A stretch of 24,707 bases of DNA from contig JBLHOC010000025.1 in assembly GCA_047620825.1 (NCBI GenBank), forward strand, positions 1 through 24,707, given 5' to 3'. The DNA comes from UBA987 sp047620825 (GTDB lineage Bacteria; Bacteroidota; Bacteroidia; NS11-12g; UBA9320). Position 1 is the first letter of the stretch; the number at the start of each line of letters is the position of its first letter. The notes under the pieces are model-generated. The model did not search any database. It saw only the letters and a list, made by a program, of their open reading frames with translations, and was not told the origin of the DNA. Positions 1 through 7,509 of the stretch are shown here, in pieces. The position numbers and the translations under genes were made by a program.

Positions 1-972
1 AGCCACTGCTTTCATGTCTTTCGGAGAATCTAGAATGACGCTGTTAACACCTGCTTTTTCTGTAAATGTTGTTTTGTTTAGAGACTCAATGTAGTCGCCA
101 AATACGTTTCCACCAGTATAATCAACCAATGTAACGTCTTGGTGTTCAGCTAATTGTTTAGTAATCGGTTCGCTCAGTGTATCAACACCTAATTGAATGA
201 CATTAGGATCAATGTTGTTTTCAACCAATACTTTTCTAAGCTCGGCGATTACGATGGCAATCGGTAAAATGGCTTTAGGATGTGGTTTAATAATCACTGG
301 GTTCCCTGTCACTAAACTTGCATACATGCCTGGTACAGTGTTCCAAGTAGGGAATGTTGAACAGCCAATAACAAGACTTATTCCTTTTGGTTGTGCTTTC
401 CAAGTTTTATGTAACTCTAAATTATATTTACCTAAAGGTTTAACCCATTCAACTTCTGAGGGGAAACGGTTAATTTCATGGTAGCCCATGGCAATCGCTT
501 CTAGCGCTCTATCGTTGGCGTGAGGTCCTGAGGCTTGAAATGCCATCATAAAGCTTTGCCCTGTTGTATGCATAGTGGCATAAGCAATGTCAAAAAACCT
601 TGCCGTAACACGTTCAAGTGATTCAATCAGTATCGCTGCACGATCTCCAACTGATACATCTTTCCAAGTCTTTGCTGCATTGGCATTATCGATTAATTGT
701 TGTACAGATAATTTCGGGTAGGTAACGCCAATTCCTGTTTGAAAGTAAGGGGAAACTTCTTCTCCTATCCAATCGTCAGCGTCTACGTCAAGGGCTTTGA
801 ATTCTTGGTTCATCATACTACCAAACCAGTTTCTACCAGCTTCATTTCCTTCTTCAGGATATGCTTTTGGATGTTCTGGGTAAGGCGTATAATAAGTTCT
901 ATTATGAAGAGCGTTTACCGCTTCTTCTAGGAGGTTGGCATGTTTTTGTGATAAGCTCATCGCTGTTGTCAT
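1..972 (-). CDS. paaN: PaaN-type phenylacetate degradation aldehyde dehydrogenase, N-terminal part (cut by window edge)
   Basis: The reading frame is open from the ATG at 972 to the window edge (324 codons), so the C-terminal part is missing. PaaN-family proteins are aldehyde-dehydrogenase-fold enzymes of about 550 residues linked to aerobic phenylacetyl-CoA catabolism. Visible family features are the stretch TTGQSFMMAFQASGPHANDR near residue 140, the Rossmann segment GISLVIGCSTFPTWNTVPG, and SLVTGNPVIIKPHPKAI, the aldehyde dehydrogenase cofactor loop. The expected catalytic cysteine lies beyond the edge and cannot be checked. A second in-frame ATG lies at 960; I prefer 972 because a perfect TAAATTTG box ends 7 nt before it. 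The gene is divergent from cmk, with 156 bp between them. No other paa gene is visible, so the pathway itself is inferred only from the family name. Confidence 0.88.
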   Translation of the reverse strand, partial: MTTAMSLSQKHANLLEEAVNALHNRTYYTPYPEHPKAYPEEGNEAGRNWFGSMMNQEFKALDVDADDWIGEEVSPYFQTGIGVTYPKLSVQQLIDNANAAKTWKDVSVGDRAAILIESLERVTARFFDIAYATMHTTGQSFMMAFQASGPHANDRALEAIAMGYHEINRFPSEVEWVKPLGKYNLELHKTWKAQPKGISLVIGCSTFPTWNTVPGMYASLVTGNPVIIKPHPKAILPIAIVIAELRKVLVENNIDPNVIQLGVDTLSEPITKQLAEHQDVTLVDYTGGNVFGDYIESLNKTTFTEKAGVNSVILDSPKDMKAVA

Positions 973-979
973 AAGGATG

Positions 980-987
980 CAAATTTA
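980..987 (-). promoter_or_regulatory. Bacteroidota -7 promoter box of paaN
   Basis: Read on the minus strand this is TAAATTTG, a perfect match to the Bacteroidota TAnnTTTG -7 consensus. Only 7 nt separate it from the ATG at 972, so the transcript would start at or almost at the start codon. I found no convincing -33 TTTG element. Confidence 0.6.
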
Positions 988-1128
988 CGTAAATGCACTG
1001 TTTATAACGTTTTAAAGTCGGGAGAATCGAAAGTTAAAAAAATGCGGATTATCAGTTAAAAAAATTGGTGAGTCAAATGTCAATTAATAAAACTTCTACT
1101 ATATTGCCTGCTGATTATTTCATTTAAC

Positions 1129-1815
1129 ATGCCAGGAAAAATAAACATAGCTATTGACGGTCATTCAAGTTGCGGTAAAGGAACCTTAGCAAAAAACTTG
1201 GCTAAGGACTTGGATTATATGTTTATTGATTCAGGTGCGATGTATCGTGCTGTTACGCTTTATTTATTGCAAAACGAAATCAGTTTAGAAGAAGTCGAAC
1301 AAAGTCCGAGCGTGTTGCTCGACATTGACATTGAGTTTGTACTAGATCCGATGAGGGGCTTTTATAATACCGTATTGAATGGCGAAAATGTTGAGGGTGA
1401 AATACGCGGAATGCGAGTTTCGAAATGGGTGAGTGAAGTAAGTGCAATTAGAGTTGTTCGCGAGTATTTGGTGAACAAACAAAAACTAATGGGGGCAGAC
1501 AAAGGTGTGGTTATGGACGGAAGAGACATAGGAACCGTCGTTTTTCCTGAAGCTGAACTTAAAATATTTATGACGGCAGAACCGATGGTGAGAGCCAAGC
1601 GACGTTATTTGGAATTGAAAGGCAAAGACATTGATGCAAACCTTCAAGAAATTTTGGATAATGTGGTGCATCGTGACCGATTCGACTCTACCCGAGAAAT
1701 TAGCCCGCTGATGCAAGCACCCGACGCCATTGTTTTGAATAATACAGAGATGACACGTGAAGAACAAGCACGTATTGCGCTTACCTGGGCAAAAGGTGTT
1801 ATCCTGGCTGGATAA
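1129..1815 (+). CDS. cmk: Cytidylate kinase
   Basis: The 228-residue protein phosphorylates CMP and dCMP with ATP in the cytoplasm, feeding RNA, DNA and phospholipid precursor pools. The P-loop GHSSCGKGT is near residues 11-19, the NMP-binding motif DSGAMYRAV near 35-43, and DGRDIGTVVFPEA with a downstream Arg-rich lid (RAKRRYLELKG) completes the family pattern. Length is normal for bacterial Cmk (about 225-230). The ATG at 1129 gives the canonical short N-terminus before the P-loop. The stop overlaps the end of the convergent dxs gene by 17 bp, leaving no room for a separate terminator. A weak TATATTG sequence lies about 30 bp upstream, but I would not call it a firm promoter. Confidence 0.97.
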   Translation: MPGKINIAIDGHSSCGKGTLAKNLAKDLDYMFIDSGAMYRAVTLYLLQNEISLEEVEQSPSVLLDIDIEFVLDPMRGFYNTVLNGENVEGEIRGMRVSKWVSEVSAIRVVREYLVNKQKLMGADKGVVMDGRDIGTVVFPEAELKIFMTAEPMVRAKRRYLELKGKDIDANLQEILDNVVHRDRFDSTREISPLMQAPDAIVLNNTEMTREEQARIALTWAKGVILAG

Positions 1816-3544
1816 TAGAAGTCACAGTTTGTACGATTCCGTCACAATCAAGACCATACATATTCAATAATTCTTCTCGAGTTCCGTGATCAACAAATTC
1901 GTCCGGATATCCTATGACTTGGATACGACCATCATATTGTTTTTTATTGGCGTATGCCAAGATTGCACTCCCAAATCCACCCGTAATACAACCGTCTTCA
2001 ATGGTCACAATGGTCTGAAACTTGTCAAAAATGTTGTCTAAGGCATTGAAATCTAAAGGTTTAACGAAACGCATATTGACTACTTCTGCACTGATGCCGT
2101 TGGGAAGCAGTAATTGAGCTGCTGACAAAGATCCATATACCAATGGTCCTATAGCTATGATACAGCAGTCGGTACCACTATGGAGGCTGATTGATTGCCC
2201 AACAGGAATAGTTGTGAATGGTTTTTGCCATTGTAGATTTTCGCCGTAACCTTTTGGATAACGAATAGCAACCGGACCTTCTACCGTTATGGCAGTATAC
2301 ATCATTTGTCGAAGTTCTAATTCGTCGGATGGAACCATAATCGTGATATTCGGAATGCAGTTTAAAAAAGCGATGTCGAACATGCCATGATGCGTCGCAC
2401 CGTCTTCTCCTACATTTCCGGCTCGATCCAAACAGAATATAACATGTAAATTTTGTAAGCAAACATCATGGATAACCTGGTCATATGCCCGCTGAAAGAA
2501 GGTGCTGTAAATATGGCAAAATGGAATCAGACCATTCGTTGCCAAGCCAGCTGAAAAAGTAACCGCATGTTGCTCTGCAATGCCCACATCAAAACACTTA
2601 TCTGGTAAAGCGTCCATCATTATTTTCATGGAGCTACCAGAAGGCATGGCAGGGGTAATGCCTACAATTCGATCGTTTGATTGAGCTAATTCTAATAAAC
2701 TATGACCAAATACATCTTGGAATTTGTCTCCAGGATGAGGCTGTTCTATCTCGTCAATTTTAACAAACTTTACAGCATGCCACTTCGTTTGTTCACTTTC
2801 TGCGGCTTGATATCCTTTACCCTTAACTGTTTTAATATGCCAAATCTTTGGTTTATCAGACTTAACCAAAACCTTCAGTTGATCCACTAGCGCGTTAACA
2901 TTGTGACCATCAGAAGTATGATGATACTCAAAACCAAGGTCGGAGAAGTAATTTGGTGTGGTTTTTAATTTGTTAAGATATTGGTTCAGTGCACCGGCAT
3001 TTGGGTCAATACCCATTTGATTATCATTGATAATGATCAAGATATTCGTATCGCTTTGAGCGGCATTGTTTATTGCCTCCCATGCCATACCACCTGTCAA
3101 ACTTCCATCGCCAATTACAGCAACATGTTGTCTTTTGACTTGTAGTAATTTGTCGGCTTCCGCTAAACCTAATACAGCACTTATACTTGTGGAAGAGTGA
3201 CCTGTTCCAAAAACATCGAATATGCTCTCTGATTGATTTGGGAATCCACTGATACCATCCTTTTTTCGAATGGAATGAAATGCCTCTTTTCGGCCGGTTA
3301 AAACTTTATGAAGATAAGCCTGATGACCTACATCCCAAACTAGTTGGTCCGTTGGTGTGTCGAGTATATAGTGTAAAGCAACAGTTAATTCAATAGTGCC
3401 AAGATTTGCGCTGAAGTGACCGCCATGCTGAAGAATTTCATCAATTATATATTGACGCCATTTGGCACAAAAACCTTCCAAAAAAATTGCGTCAAGAGCC
3501 CTTAAATCTACTAATTCCTGAGGTATGTTAGCACTGCTTTTCAA
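1799..3544 (-). CDS. dxs: 1-deoxy-D-xylulose-5-phosphate synthase
   Basis: Dxs condenses pyruvate and glyceraldehyde 3-phosphate to DXP, the first step of the MEP isoprenoid pathway, using thiamine diphosphate. Visible motifs are HGGHFSANLG (catalytic His region), WDVGHQAYLHKVLTGR, GDGSLTGGMAWEAINNAA (ThDP/Mg2+ binding) and DVGIAEQHAVTFSAG (catalytic Glu). At 581 residues it is shorter than typical Dxs (about 620-640). The gap falls between DPNAGALNQYLNKLKT and FSDLGFEY, where other Dxs proteins carry a linker of roughly 40 residues. The start is TTG at 3544: an in-frame TGA lies directly before it, and the next in-frame Met is far inside the conserved region. A -7-like box TTTCTTTG lies 7 nt upstream. 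The GNAT gene ends 30 bp upstream on the same strand, so both read-through and a private promoter are possible. Confidence 0.97.
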   Translation of the reverse strand: MKSSANIPQELVDLRALDAIFLEGFCAKWRQYIIDEILQHGGHFSANLGTIELTVALHYILDTPTDQLVWDVGHQAYLHKVLTGRKEAFHSIRKKDGISGFPNQSESIFDVFGTGHSSTSISAVLGLAEADKLLQVKRQHVAVIGDGSLTGGMAWEAINNAAQSDTNILIIINDNQMGIDPNAGALNQYLNKLKTTPNYFSDLGFEYHHTSDGHNVNALVDQLKVLVKSDKPKIWHIKTVKGKGYQAAESEQTKWHAVKFVKIDEIEQPHPGDKFQDVFGHSLLELAQSNDRIVGITPAMPSGSSMKIMMDALPDKCFDVGIAEQHAVTFSAGLATNGLIPFCHIYSTFFQRAYDQVIHDVCLQNLHVIFCLDRAGNVGEDGATHHGMFDIAFLNCIPNITIMVPSDELELRQMMYTAITVEGPVAIRYPKGYGENLQWQKPFTTIPVGQSISLHSGTDCCIIAIGPLVYGSLSAAQLLLPNGISAEVVNMRFVKPLDFNALDNIFDKFQTIVTIEDGCITGGFGSAILAYANKKQYDGRIQVIGYPDEFVDHGTREELLNMYGLDCDGIVQTVTSIIQPG

Positions 3545-3551
3545 TCAGCGG

Positions 3552-3559
3552 CAAAGAAA
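3552..3559 (-). promoter_or_regulatory. Probable -7 box of dxs
   Basis: Minus-strand TTTCTTTG differs from TAnnTTTG by one base and stands 7 nt before the TTG start, the same spacing as at paaN. It lies in the 30-bp gap after the GNAT stop, so dxs may have its own start of transcription within the run. Confidence 0.4.
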
Positions 3560-3574
3560 CAAAAAGTAAGTCGG

Positions 3575-4012
3575 TTACAGTTTCTTTATCATTTTAAAAT
3601 GAGGAATGCCTATTTCAAGAAACTCATCACCTACAATTTGATAGTTTTGGGAGGAGTAGAACGGCAATGATACTTTGCGCGCATGAAGTTCCATTTCTGT
3701 AAATCCCATATGCTGAGCAAAATTTTCGCTAAAGGCCACAAGTTTTTTGCCAATGCCCTGACCTTGAGAGGCGCTAAGCACAGCTACTTGGCGCATTTTA
3801 ACGATTTCTTTGTTGATTGGTCGCAGTAATAGGATGCCTATAATTGATTGGCCGTCAGTTGCTGCAATGTGAATTTCATCGACATCCGTAACCATATTCT
3901 CCTTTGTGAACTTTAATCCCAAAGGTGTTCTTAAAACATCTTGTCTTAGGTTCACTGACTCCATATATTGTTCGGAGTCATATTCTATTAAACCAACTTG
4001 AATTGCTGTCAT
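3575..4012 (-). CDS. GNAT-family N-acetyltransferase
   Basis: The 145-residue cytoplasmic protein shows the acetyl-CoA-binding motif A of GNAT enzymes: MRQVAVLSASQGQGIGKKLV near residues 72-91, with QGQGIG as the pyrophosphate loop. It is followed by MGFTEMELHARKVSLPFY (motif B). The overall layout resembles ElaA/YjcF-like single-domain acetyltransferases. The substrate cannot be read from sequence. The ATG lies 3 bp after the stop of the upstream metallo-beta-lactamase-fold gene, so the two are almost certainly cotranscribed and possibly translationally coupled. Confidence 0.88.
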   Translation of the reverse strand: MTAIQVGLIEYDSEQYMESVNLRQDVLRTPLGLKFTKENMVTDVDEIHIAATDGQSIIGILLLRPINKEIVKMRQVAVLSASQGQGIGKKLVAFSENFAQHMGFTEMELHARKVSLPFYSSQNYQIVGDEFLEIGIPHFKMIKKL

Positions 4013-4015
4013 AGT

Positions 4016-4858
4016 CTAAATAAAGTCAGCCAATGAGAATACCTGGTCCGCTTTAAATTTACCATTGTCCAACTTAACGGTTCCACATTCGTTTTTAAGG
4101 TCATGCTCGAAAAACAACGTGTACTTGTTGTCAATCGCTTCATGTAAAAACTTTTCGTTTTCCGCCATGCGGACTAATGGACGAATGTCGTAGCCCATTG
4201 CGTAATGTGGTGGTATGTGGGCAGCTGAAGGGATCATATCTGCAGCAAAAACCAATGTTTTATCCTTGTACTCAATTTTAGGGCACATCATTTTTTCAGT
4301 ATGCCCGTTTGCCATAATCATAGAAATATTATCGGTCAAGCGCAAATCGTCACCAATAAATTTAAGTTGGCCACTTTCTTGAATAGGCAACATGTTTTCT
4401 GTTAGAAATGACGCTTTTTCACGTGGGTTTGGATGGATGGCGTGGTTCCAGTGGTCTTGGTGACTCCAATAAATGGCGTTTTTAAAGACTGGTTCTAGGT
4501 GTGTTTTACCAGTGTTCCAATCAACGCTACCACCACAGTGATCAAAATGCAAGTGGGTTAAAACCACGTCAGTGATGTCGTCAAAATCAACACCAGCTTT
4601 ATGTAATGATTTTTGCAAAGATTGGTCACCATTGAGATAATAGTATCCAAAGAATTTTTCACTTTGTTTGGTGCCCATGCCATTGTCGATCAAAATCAAA
4701 CGATCACCGTCTTCCACCAATAAACAACGCATGGCCCAATTGCAGAGGTTGTTTTCATCGGCTGCATTATATCGTTGCCAAATAACTTTTGGAACAACGC
4801 CAAACATAGCGCCTCCGTCTAATTTAAAATTTCCAGTATGAATGGTAGCCAATCTCAT
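4016..4858 (-). CDS. Metallo-beta-lactamase-fold hydrolase
   Basis: The 280-residue protein carries the binuclear metal motif THLHFDHCGG (His102, His104, Asp106, His107), then GHTE (His186), AAD (Asp207) and FFEHD (His near 251). All expected zinc ligands are therefore present. There is no signal peptide, so it should act in the cytoplasm. The N-terminus and the spacing between ligands resemble lactonase and other small-ester-hydrolase branches rather than RNase Z or true beta-lactamases. The substrate is unknown. The gene starts 2 bp after the Kazal gene stop and ends 3 bp before the GNAT start, the tightest gene cluster in the window. Confidence 0.9.
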   Translation of the reverse strand: MRLATIHTGNFKLDGGAMFGVVPKVIWQRYNAADENNLCNWAMRCLLVEDGDRLILIDNGMGTKQSEKFFGYYYLNGDQSLQKSLHKAGVDFDDITDVVLTHLHFDHCGGSVDWNTGKTHLEPVFKNAIYWSHQDHWNHAIHPNPREKASFLTENMLPIQESGQLKFIGDDLRLTDNISMIMANGHTEKMMCPKIEYKDKTLVFAADMIPSAAHIPPHYAMGYDIRPLVRMAENEKFLHEAIDNKYTLFFEHDLKNECGTVKLDNGKFKADQVFSLADFI

Positions 4859-4860
4859 AA

Positions 4861-5355
4861 TTACACAACAACAAATTTAATGACCTGGCTAACGTTGCCA
4901 GATATTACGAATAAGTAGTATACACCAGGCAAATAACCAGCTCGCTCAAAACTAAAAATACGGGAGGAAAGTGAGAGATAATTTTGGCTCATCATGACAT
5001 TCCCGAAGGTGTTTCGTATTTGAATGAGCGCAGACCCTTTATCGTAGAACTGCAGATACAGCGTAATGAAATCGGTTACAAGCGTAGGGTATATCGTTGC
5101 ATAAATGAAATCGTTTTGGCATACACCATCATAAATAATGGTATTGACCCCACCATTTCTAAAAGCGGTGCATTCGTTTCTGTACGTTACTTGGTCACAT
5201 CCACAGACGGGTAAAAAACTAGGATCGTTACACTGGTAAAATGCGTCAACTCTGCCAGGGTCTATGCATCCCTGATTGAATTGTGCAGTGGCTGAGAGCG
5301 ATATTGTTAAGATTGACAAGAAGCCAATAAGCATTCTAAATGAGCACAAATTCAT
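4861..5355 (-). CDS. Secreted Kazal-type protease inhibitor with T9SS-like C-terminal domain
   Basis: This is a 164-residue exported protein. An Arg-containing n-region and hydrophobic stretch (residues 7-24) end at SATAQF, a plausible signal-peptidase site. Residues 30-79 form a Kazal domain with the six-cysteine pattern Cys30, 42, 51, 53, 62, 79 and the hallmark VCGCDQVTYRNECTAF. Residues 84-164 are beta-rich, from IYPTLVTDFITLYLQ to YLPGVYYLFVISGN. They resemble the type A T9SS sorting domain, which directs proteins across the outer membrane and anchors or releases them. Kazal domains block serine proteases; the target here is unknown. The start at 5355 keeps a charged n-region; a second Met at 5334 is possible. 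A perfect TATTTTTG box lies 4 nt upstream. It is the first gene of the run with the hydrolase and acetyltransferase genes. Confidence 0.85.
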   Translation of the reverse strand: MNLCSFRMLIGFLSILTISLSATAQFNQGCIDPGRVDAFYQCNDPSFLPVCGCDQVTYRNECTAFRNGGVNTIIYDGVCQNDFIYATIYPTLVTDFITLYLQFYDKGSALIQIRNTFGNVMMSQNYLSLSSRIFSFERAGYLPGVYYLFVISGNVSQVIKFVVV

Positions 5356-5359
5356 GACT

Positions 5360-5367
5360 CAAAAATA
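5360..5367 (-). promoter_or_regulatory. -7 promoter box of the Kazal gene cluster
   Basis: Minus-strand TATTTTTG matches TAnnTTTG perfectly and ends only 4 nt before the ATG at 5355. It would start transcription around the start codon and drive the Kazal, hydrolase and acetyltransferase genes together. Confidence 0.6.
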
Positions 5368-5485
5368 GGGGTAAGAGATGGAAGTGCCACTAGGTAATTC
5401 CATTAATGTTAAATCATTTTTTGGTCACAACTATGAAAGCTACCAACGTTTTAGAAACTGATTTCGTGTTGGTAGGCAAAAGACA

Positions 5486-6436
5486 ATGATCATGAAAAGG
5501 ACAAAATTAAAACTATTTCTAAGTGTTATGATTATGGCACTTGTAGCGTGTAATGATGAACCAATTGGTGAAGTCAAAAATGATGTTGAGGGTTCTGTGG
5601 ACAAACAAGAGATCCTCTCATTTTTGACCAAAAACGCGCCCATAAAACAATCTTTTACTAAAGACAGTGACAATGCTTTTAGCATTACCACAAAAGGGTA
5701 TTTAGTATTTGGATTTGGTAAGAGCGCATTCAAAACAAAATCAGGCGATGTGGTAACTGGTTCTGTAGACATCTCAATTACAGAATATCTTTCTAACGCA
5801 GATATTATATATGGCGGTGTGACCACTGCGACTAAAGATAAAATCCTTCAGTCTGGAGGGATGTTTCAAATAGTAGTGACACAGCATGGCGAAGAACTTG
5901 AATTAAACACGAAGCAATATGATGTCCAATTTCCAACTGATGCAATCGACTGGTCTATGCAAATATTTAAAGGGGAAGAAATTACAAACGAAAACGGAGA
6001 GCAAGACATTAGTTGGGAGGAAAACTATGATTCTTGGGTGAGAGATGATTCTATCAATCGTGATACGGTTTATCGAACTAAATTTGGTTTTTTAAACTGG
6101 GGTAATCTAGATAAGTATTCACTTAATACTACCGGTTCAACCATCCACCTTAAACTTCCAGAAATTTATACAAATAAAAATACATTGGTCTACGTCGTAA
6201 TGGCTGATCGCAGTATTAACTATATGTATTCTAGTCAAGCCAAAAAGGAGTTTTATTCAAAGCAATACTTGCTTCCGGCTAATATGGACTTTAAGATATT
6301 GGTAATCTCCAGTGCCGATGGTACGTTGAAGCACAAACTCGTCCACTCAAAAGTGGTTCCCAATCATCTTGAAATTGTGACCACAATGGATGATATATCA
6401 GAAGTAGACTTAGATCAAGTTATTCAAAATATATAA
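5486..6436 (+). CDS. Lipoprotein of unknown function, paralogue A
   Basis: This 316-residue protein begins with a lipoprotein signal, ending at the lipobox LVAC (Cys22), so it is likely lipid-anchored in the envelope. ATG codons at 5486 and 5492 are both possible; the second gives MKRTKLKLFLSV, a clean n-region. The body is beta-rich. Its best-defined block, near residues 75-140, is AFKTKSGDVVTGSVDISITE followed by GGMFQIVVTQHGEELEL. This recalls extracellular beta-sandwich modules, possibly ZU5-like, where a G-x-V-x-G strand pattern is common in Bacteroidota surface proteins. I do not recognise a catalytic motif. It is closely similar to the next gene over its whole length, and 19 bp separate them, so they form an operon that arose by tandem duplication. 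Confidence 0.8.
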   Translation: MIMKRTKLKLFLSVMIMALVACNDEPIGEVKNDVEGSVDKQEILSFLTKNAPIKQSFTKDSDNAFSITTKGYLVFGFGKSAFKTKSGDVVTGSVDISITEYLSNADIIYGGVTTATKDKILQSGGMFQIVVTQHGEELELNTKQYDVQFPTDAIDWSMQIFKGEEITNENGEQDISWEENYDSWVRDDSINRDTVYRTKFGFLNWGNLDKYSLNTTGSTIHLKLPEIYTNKNTLVYVVMADRSINYMYSSQAKKEFYSKQYLLPANMDFKILVISSADGTLKHKLVHSKVVPNHLEIVTTMDDISEVDLDQVIQNI

Positions 6437-6455
6437 CAGGCTAAAACATAACCTT

Positions 6456-7433
6456 ATGAAAAACAGTATTAAAATCTCCGTATTGATTCTGATTGTAAGT
6501 GTATTGCAAATCGGATGTGACGACACACAATCAATTGGACCAAACAATGGGGGTAACACGTCATTTACAACTGCGAAAGCATTTTTAAACAGCAAGTCAC
6601 CAAAAGAACAGGTCTTTACCAAAGACGTGAACAACCGTTTTACAATCATTTCCGACAACGGGCTACATTACAGATTTAAGCCTAATGCATTTAAAACCAG
6701 TGCAGGACAAATCGTAACCGGGCAAATAAACCTCCAACTAACCGAGTATTTAACCAAGTCTGACATGGTCTTTTCAGGTGTGACAACAACTTCAGGCACA
6801 GATGTATTAGAATCTGGCGCTATGTTTAATCTAACGGCCACACAAAATGGTCAGGCGCTTCAATTGGTGGACGACTATAGAGTGCAGGTGCCGTCTCAAG
6901 ATCAAGACCCTAACATGATTATTTTCGAAGGAGAGGAAGTTGAGGATTCAGCTGGATCTGCCATTAACTGGGTACCTTCCAAGAGTTCAAATGTTGTTCG
7001 AGATTCCTTGCGGTCAGATACGTCTTGGTCAGATACGACTTATGATCCAGGGTATTATTATACACTTAAGATACGATTCATGAGCTGGTGTAATTTAGAC
7101 CGGTACTGGAATTCATCTACGGGTAGCCCGATACGAGTTAAAATTAAAGAAAGCGGAAAAGAAAGCGCCATTGTTTACGTAGCCATTAAAACGTTAAATG
7201 GTGTTGTAACATTAAGGTATAATCCAAACGCGGATGAATTTAATTCAAGTCGGTACAATCTTCCTAATGGATGGGACATTACGATCATTGTGGTTTATGT
7301 GGATCGTGATAAAGAACAGCTCGAATATGCTTGGATTGATTCAAGGACAAGGGATAACCACCTCGAAGAAGTTGATACATTAAAAGTAATTTCTGAAGCC
7401 GATTTAGAAGCACTTGTCAAAAGCTTACAGTAG
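6456..7433 (+). CDS. Lipoprotein of unknown function, paralogue B
   Basis: This 325-residue protein has a lipoprotein signal with lipobox ending LQIGC (Cys21). It aligns end to end with the upstream gene. Shared landmarks are FTKD near residue 54, AFKTSAGQIVTGQINLQLTE, ESGAMFNLTATQNGQALQL, a WCNLDRYW segment matching WGNLDKYS, and the C-terminus NHLEEVDTL-ISEADLE against NHLEIVTTM-ISEVDLD. It carries a small extra segment, SDTSWSDTT (about 7013-7041), made by a short direct repeat of tcagatacg that paralogue A lacks. No enzyme motif was seen. A strong terminator follows 17 bp after the stop, marking the end of the two-gene unit. Confidence 0.8.
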   Translation: MKNSIKISVLILIVSVLQIGCDDTQSIGPNNGGNTSFTTAKAFLNSKSPKEQVFTKDVNNRFTIISDNGLHYRFKPNAFKTSAGQIVTGQINLQLTEYLTKSDMVFSGVTTTSGTDVLESGAMFNLTATQNGQALQLVDDYRVQVPSQDQDPNMIIFEGEEVEDSAGSAINWVPSKSSNVVRDSLRSDTSWSDTTYDPGYYYTLKIRFMSWCNLDRYWNSSTGSPIRVKIKESGKESAIVYVAIKTLNGVVTLRYNPNADEFNSSRYNLPNGWDITIIVVYVDRDKEQLEYAWIDSRTRDNHLEEVDTLKVISEADLEALVKSLQ

Positions 7434-7450
7434 ACCTATACTAATGTGTG

Positions 7451-7486
7451 AAAAGTCACTTTCTGAATTGAAAGTGGCTTTTTTTT
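7451..7486 (+). terminator. Rho-independent terminator of the lipoprotein pair
   Basis: A 12-bp stem (AAAGTCACTTTC pairing with GAAAGTGGCTTT, one G-T pair), a 6-nt loop and a run of eight T form a textbook intrinsic terminator directly after paralogue B. Confidence 0.9.
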
Positions 7487-7497
7487 GTTCAACGGTT

Positions 7498-7505
7498 TAC
7501 ATTTG
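7498..7505 (+). promoter_or_regulatory. -7 promoter box of the HExxH gene
   Basis: TACATTTG matches TAnnTTTG perfectly, sits just after the preceding terminator, and ends 4 nt before the ATG at 7510. The message is predicted to be nearly leaderless. Confidence 0.6.
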
Positions 7506-7509
7506 ACTC

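Noticed and set aside
197..484. Plus-strand open frame of 95 codons opposite paaN
   Set aside because: It lies fully within the conserved minus-strand paaN frame and shows no protein-like features of its own.
5440..5826. Minus-strand frame of 128 codons over lipoprotein A
   Set aside because: It is a shadow of the plus-strand lipoprotein gene, whose signal peptide and paralogue support the plus frame.
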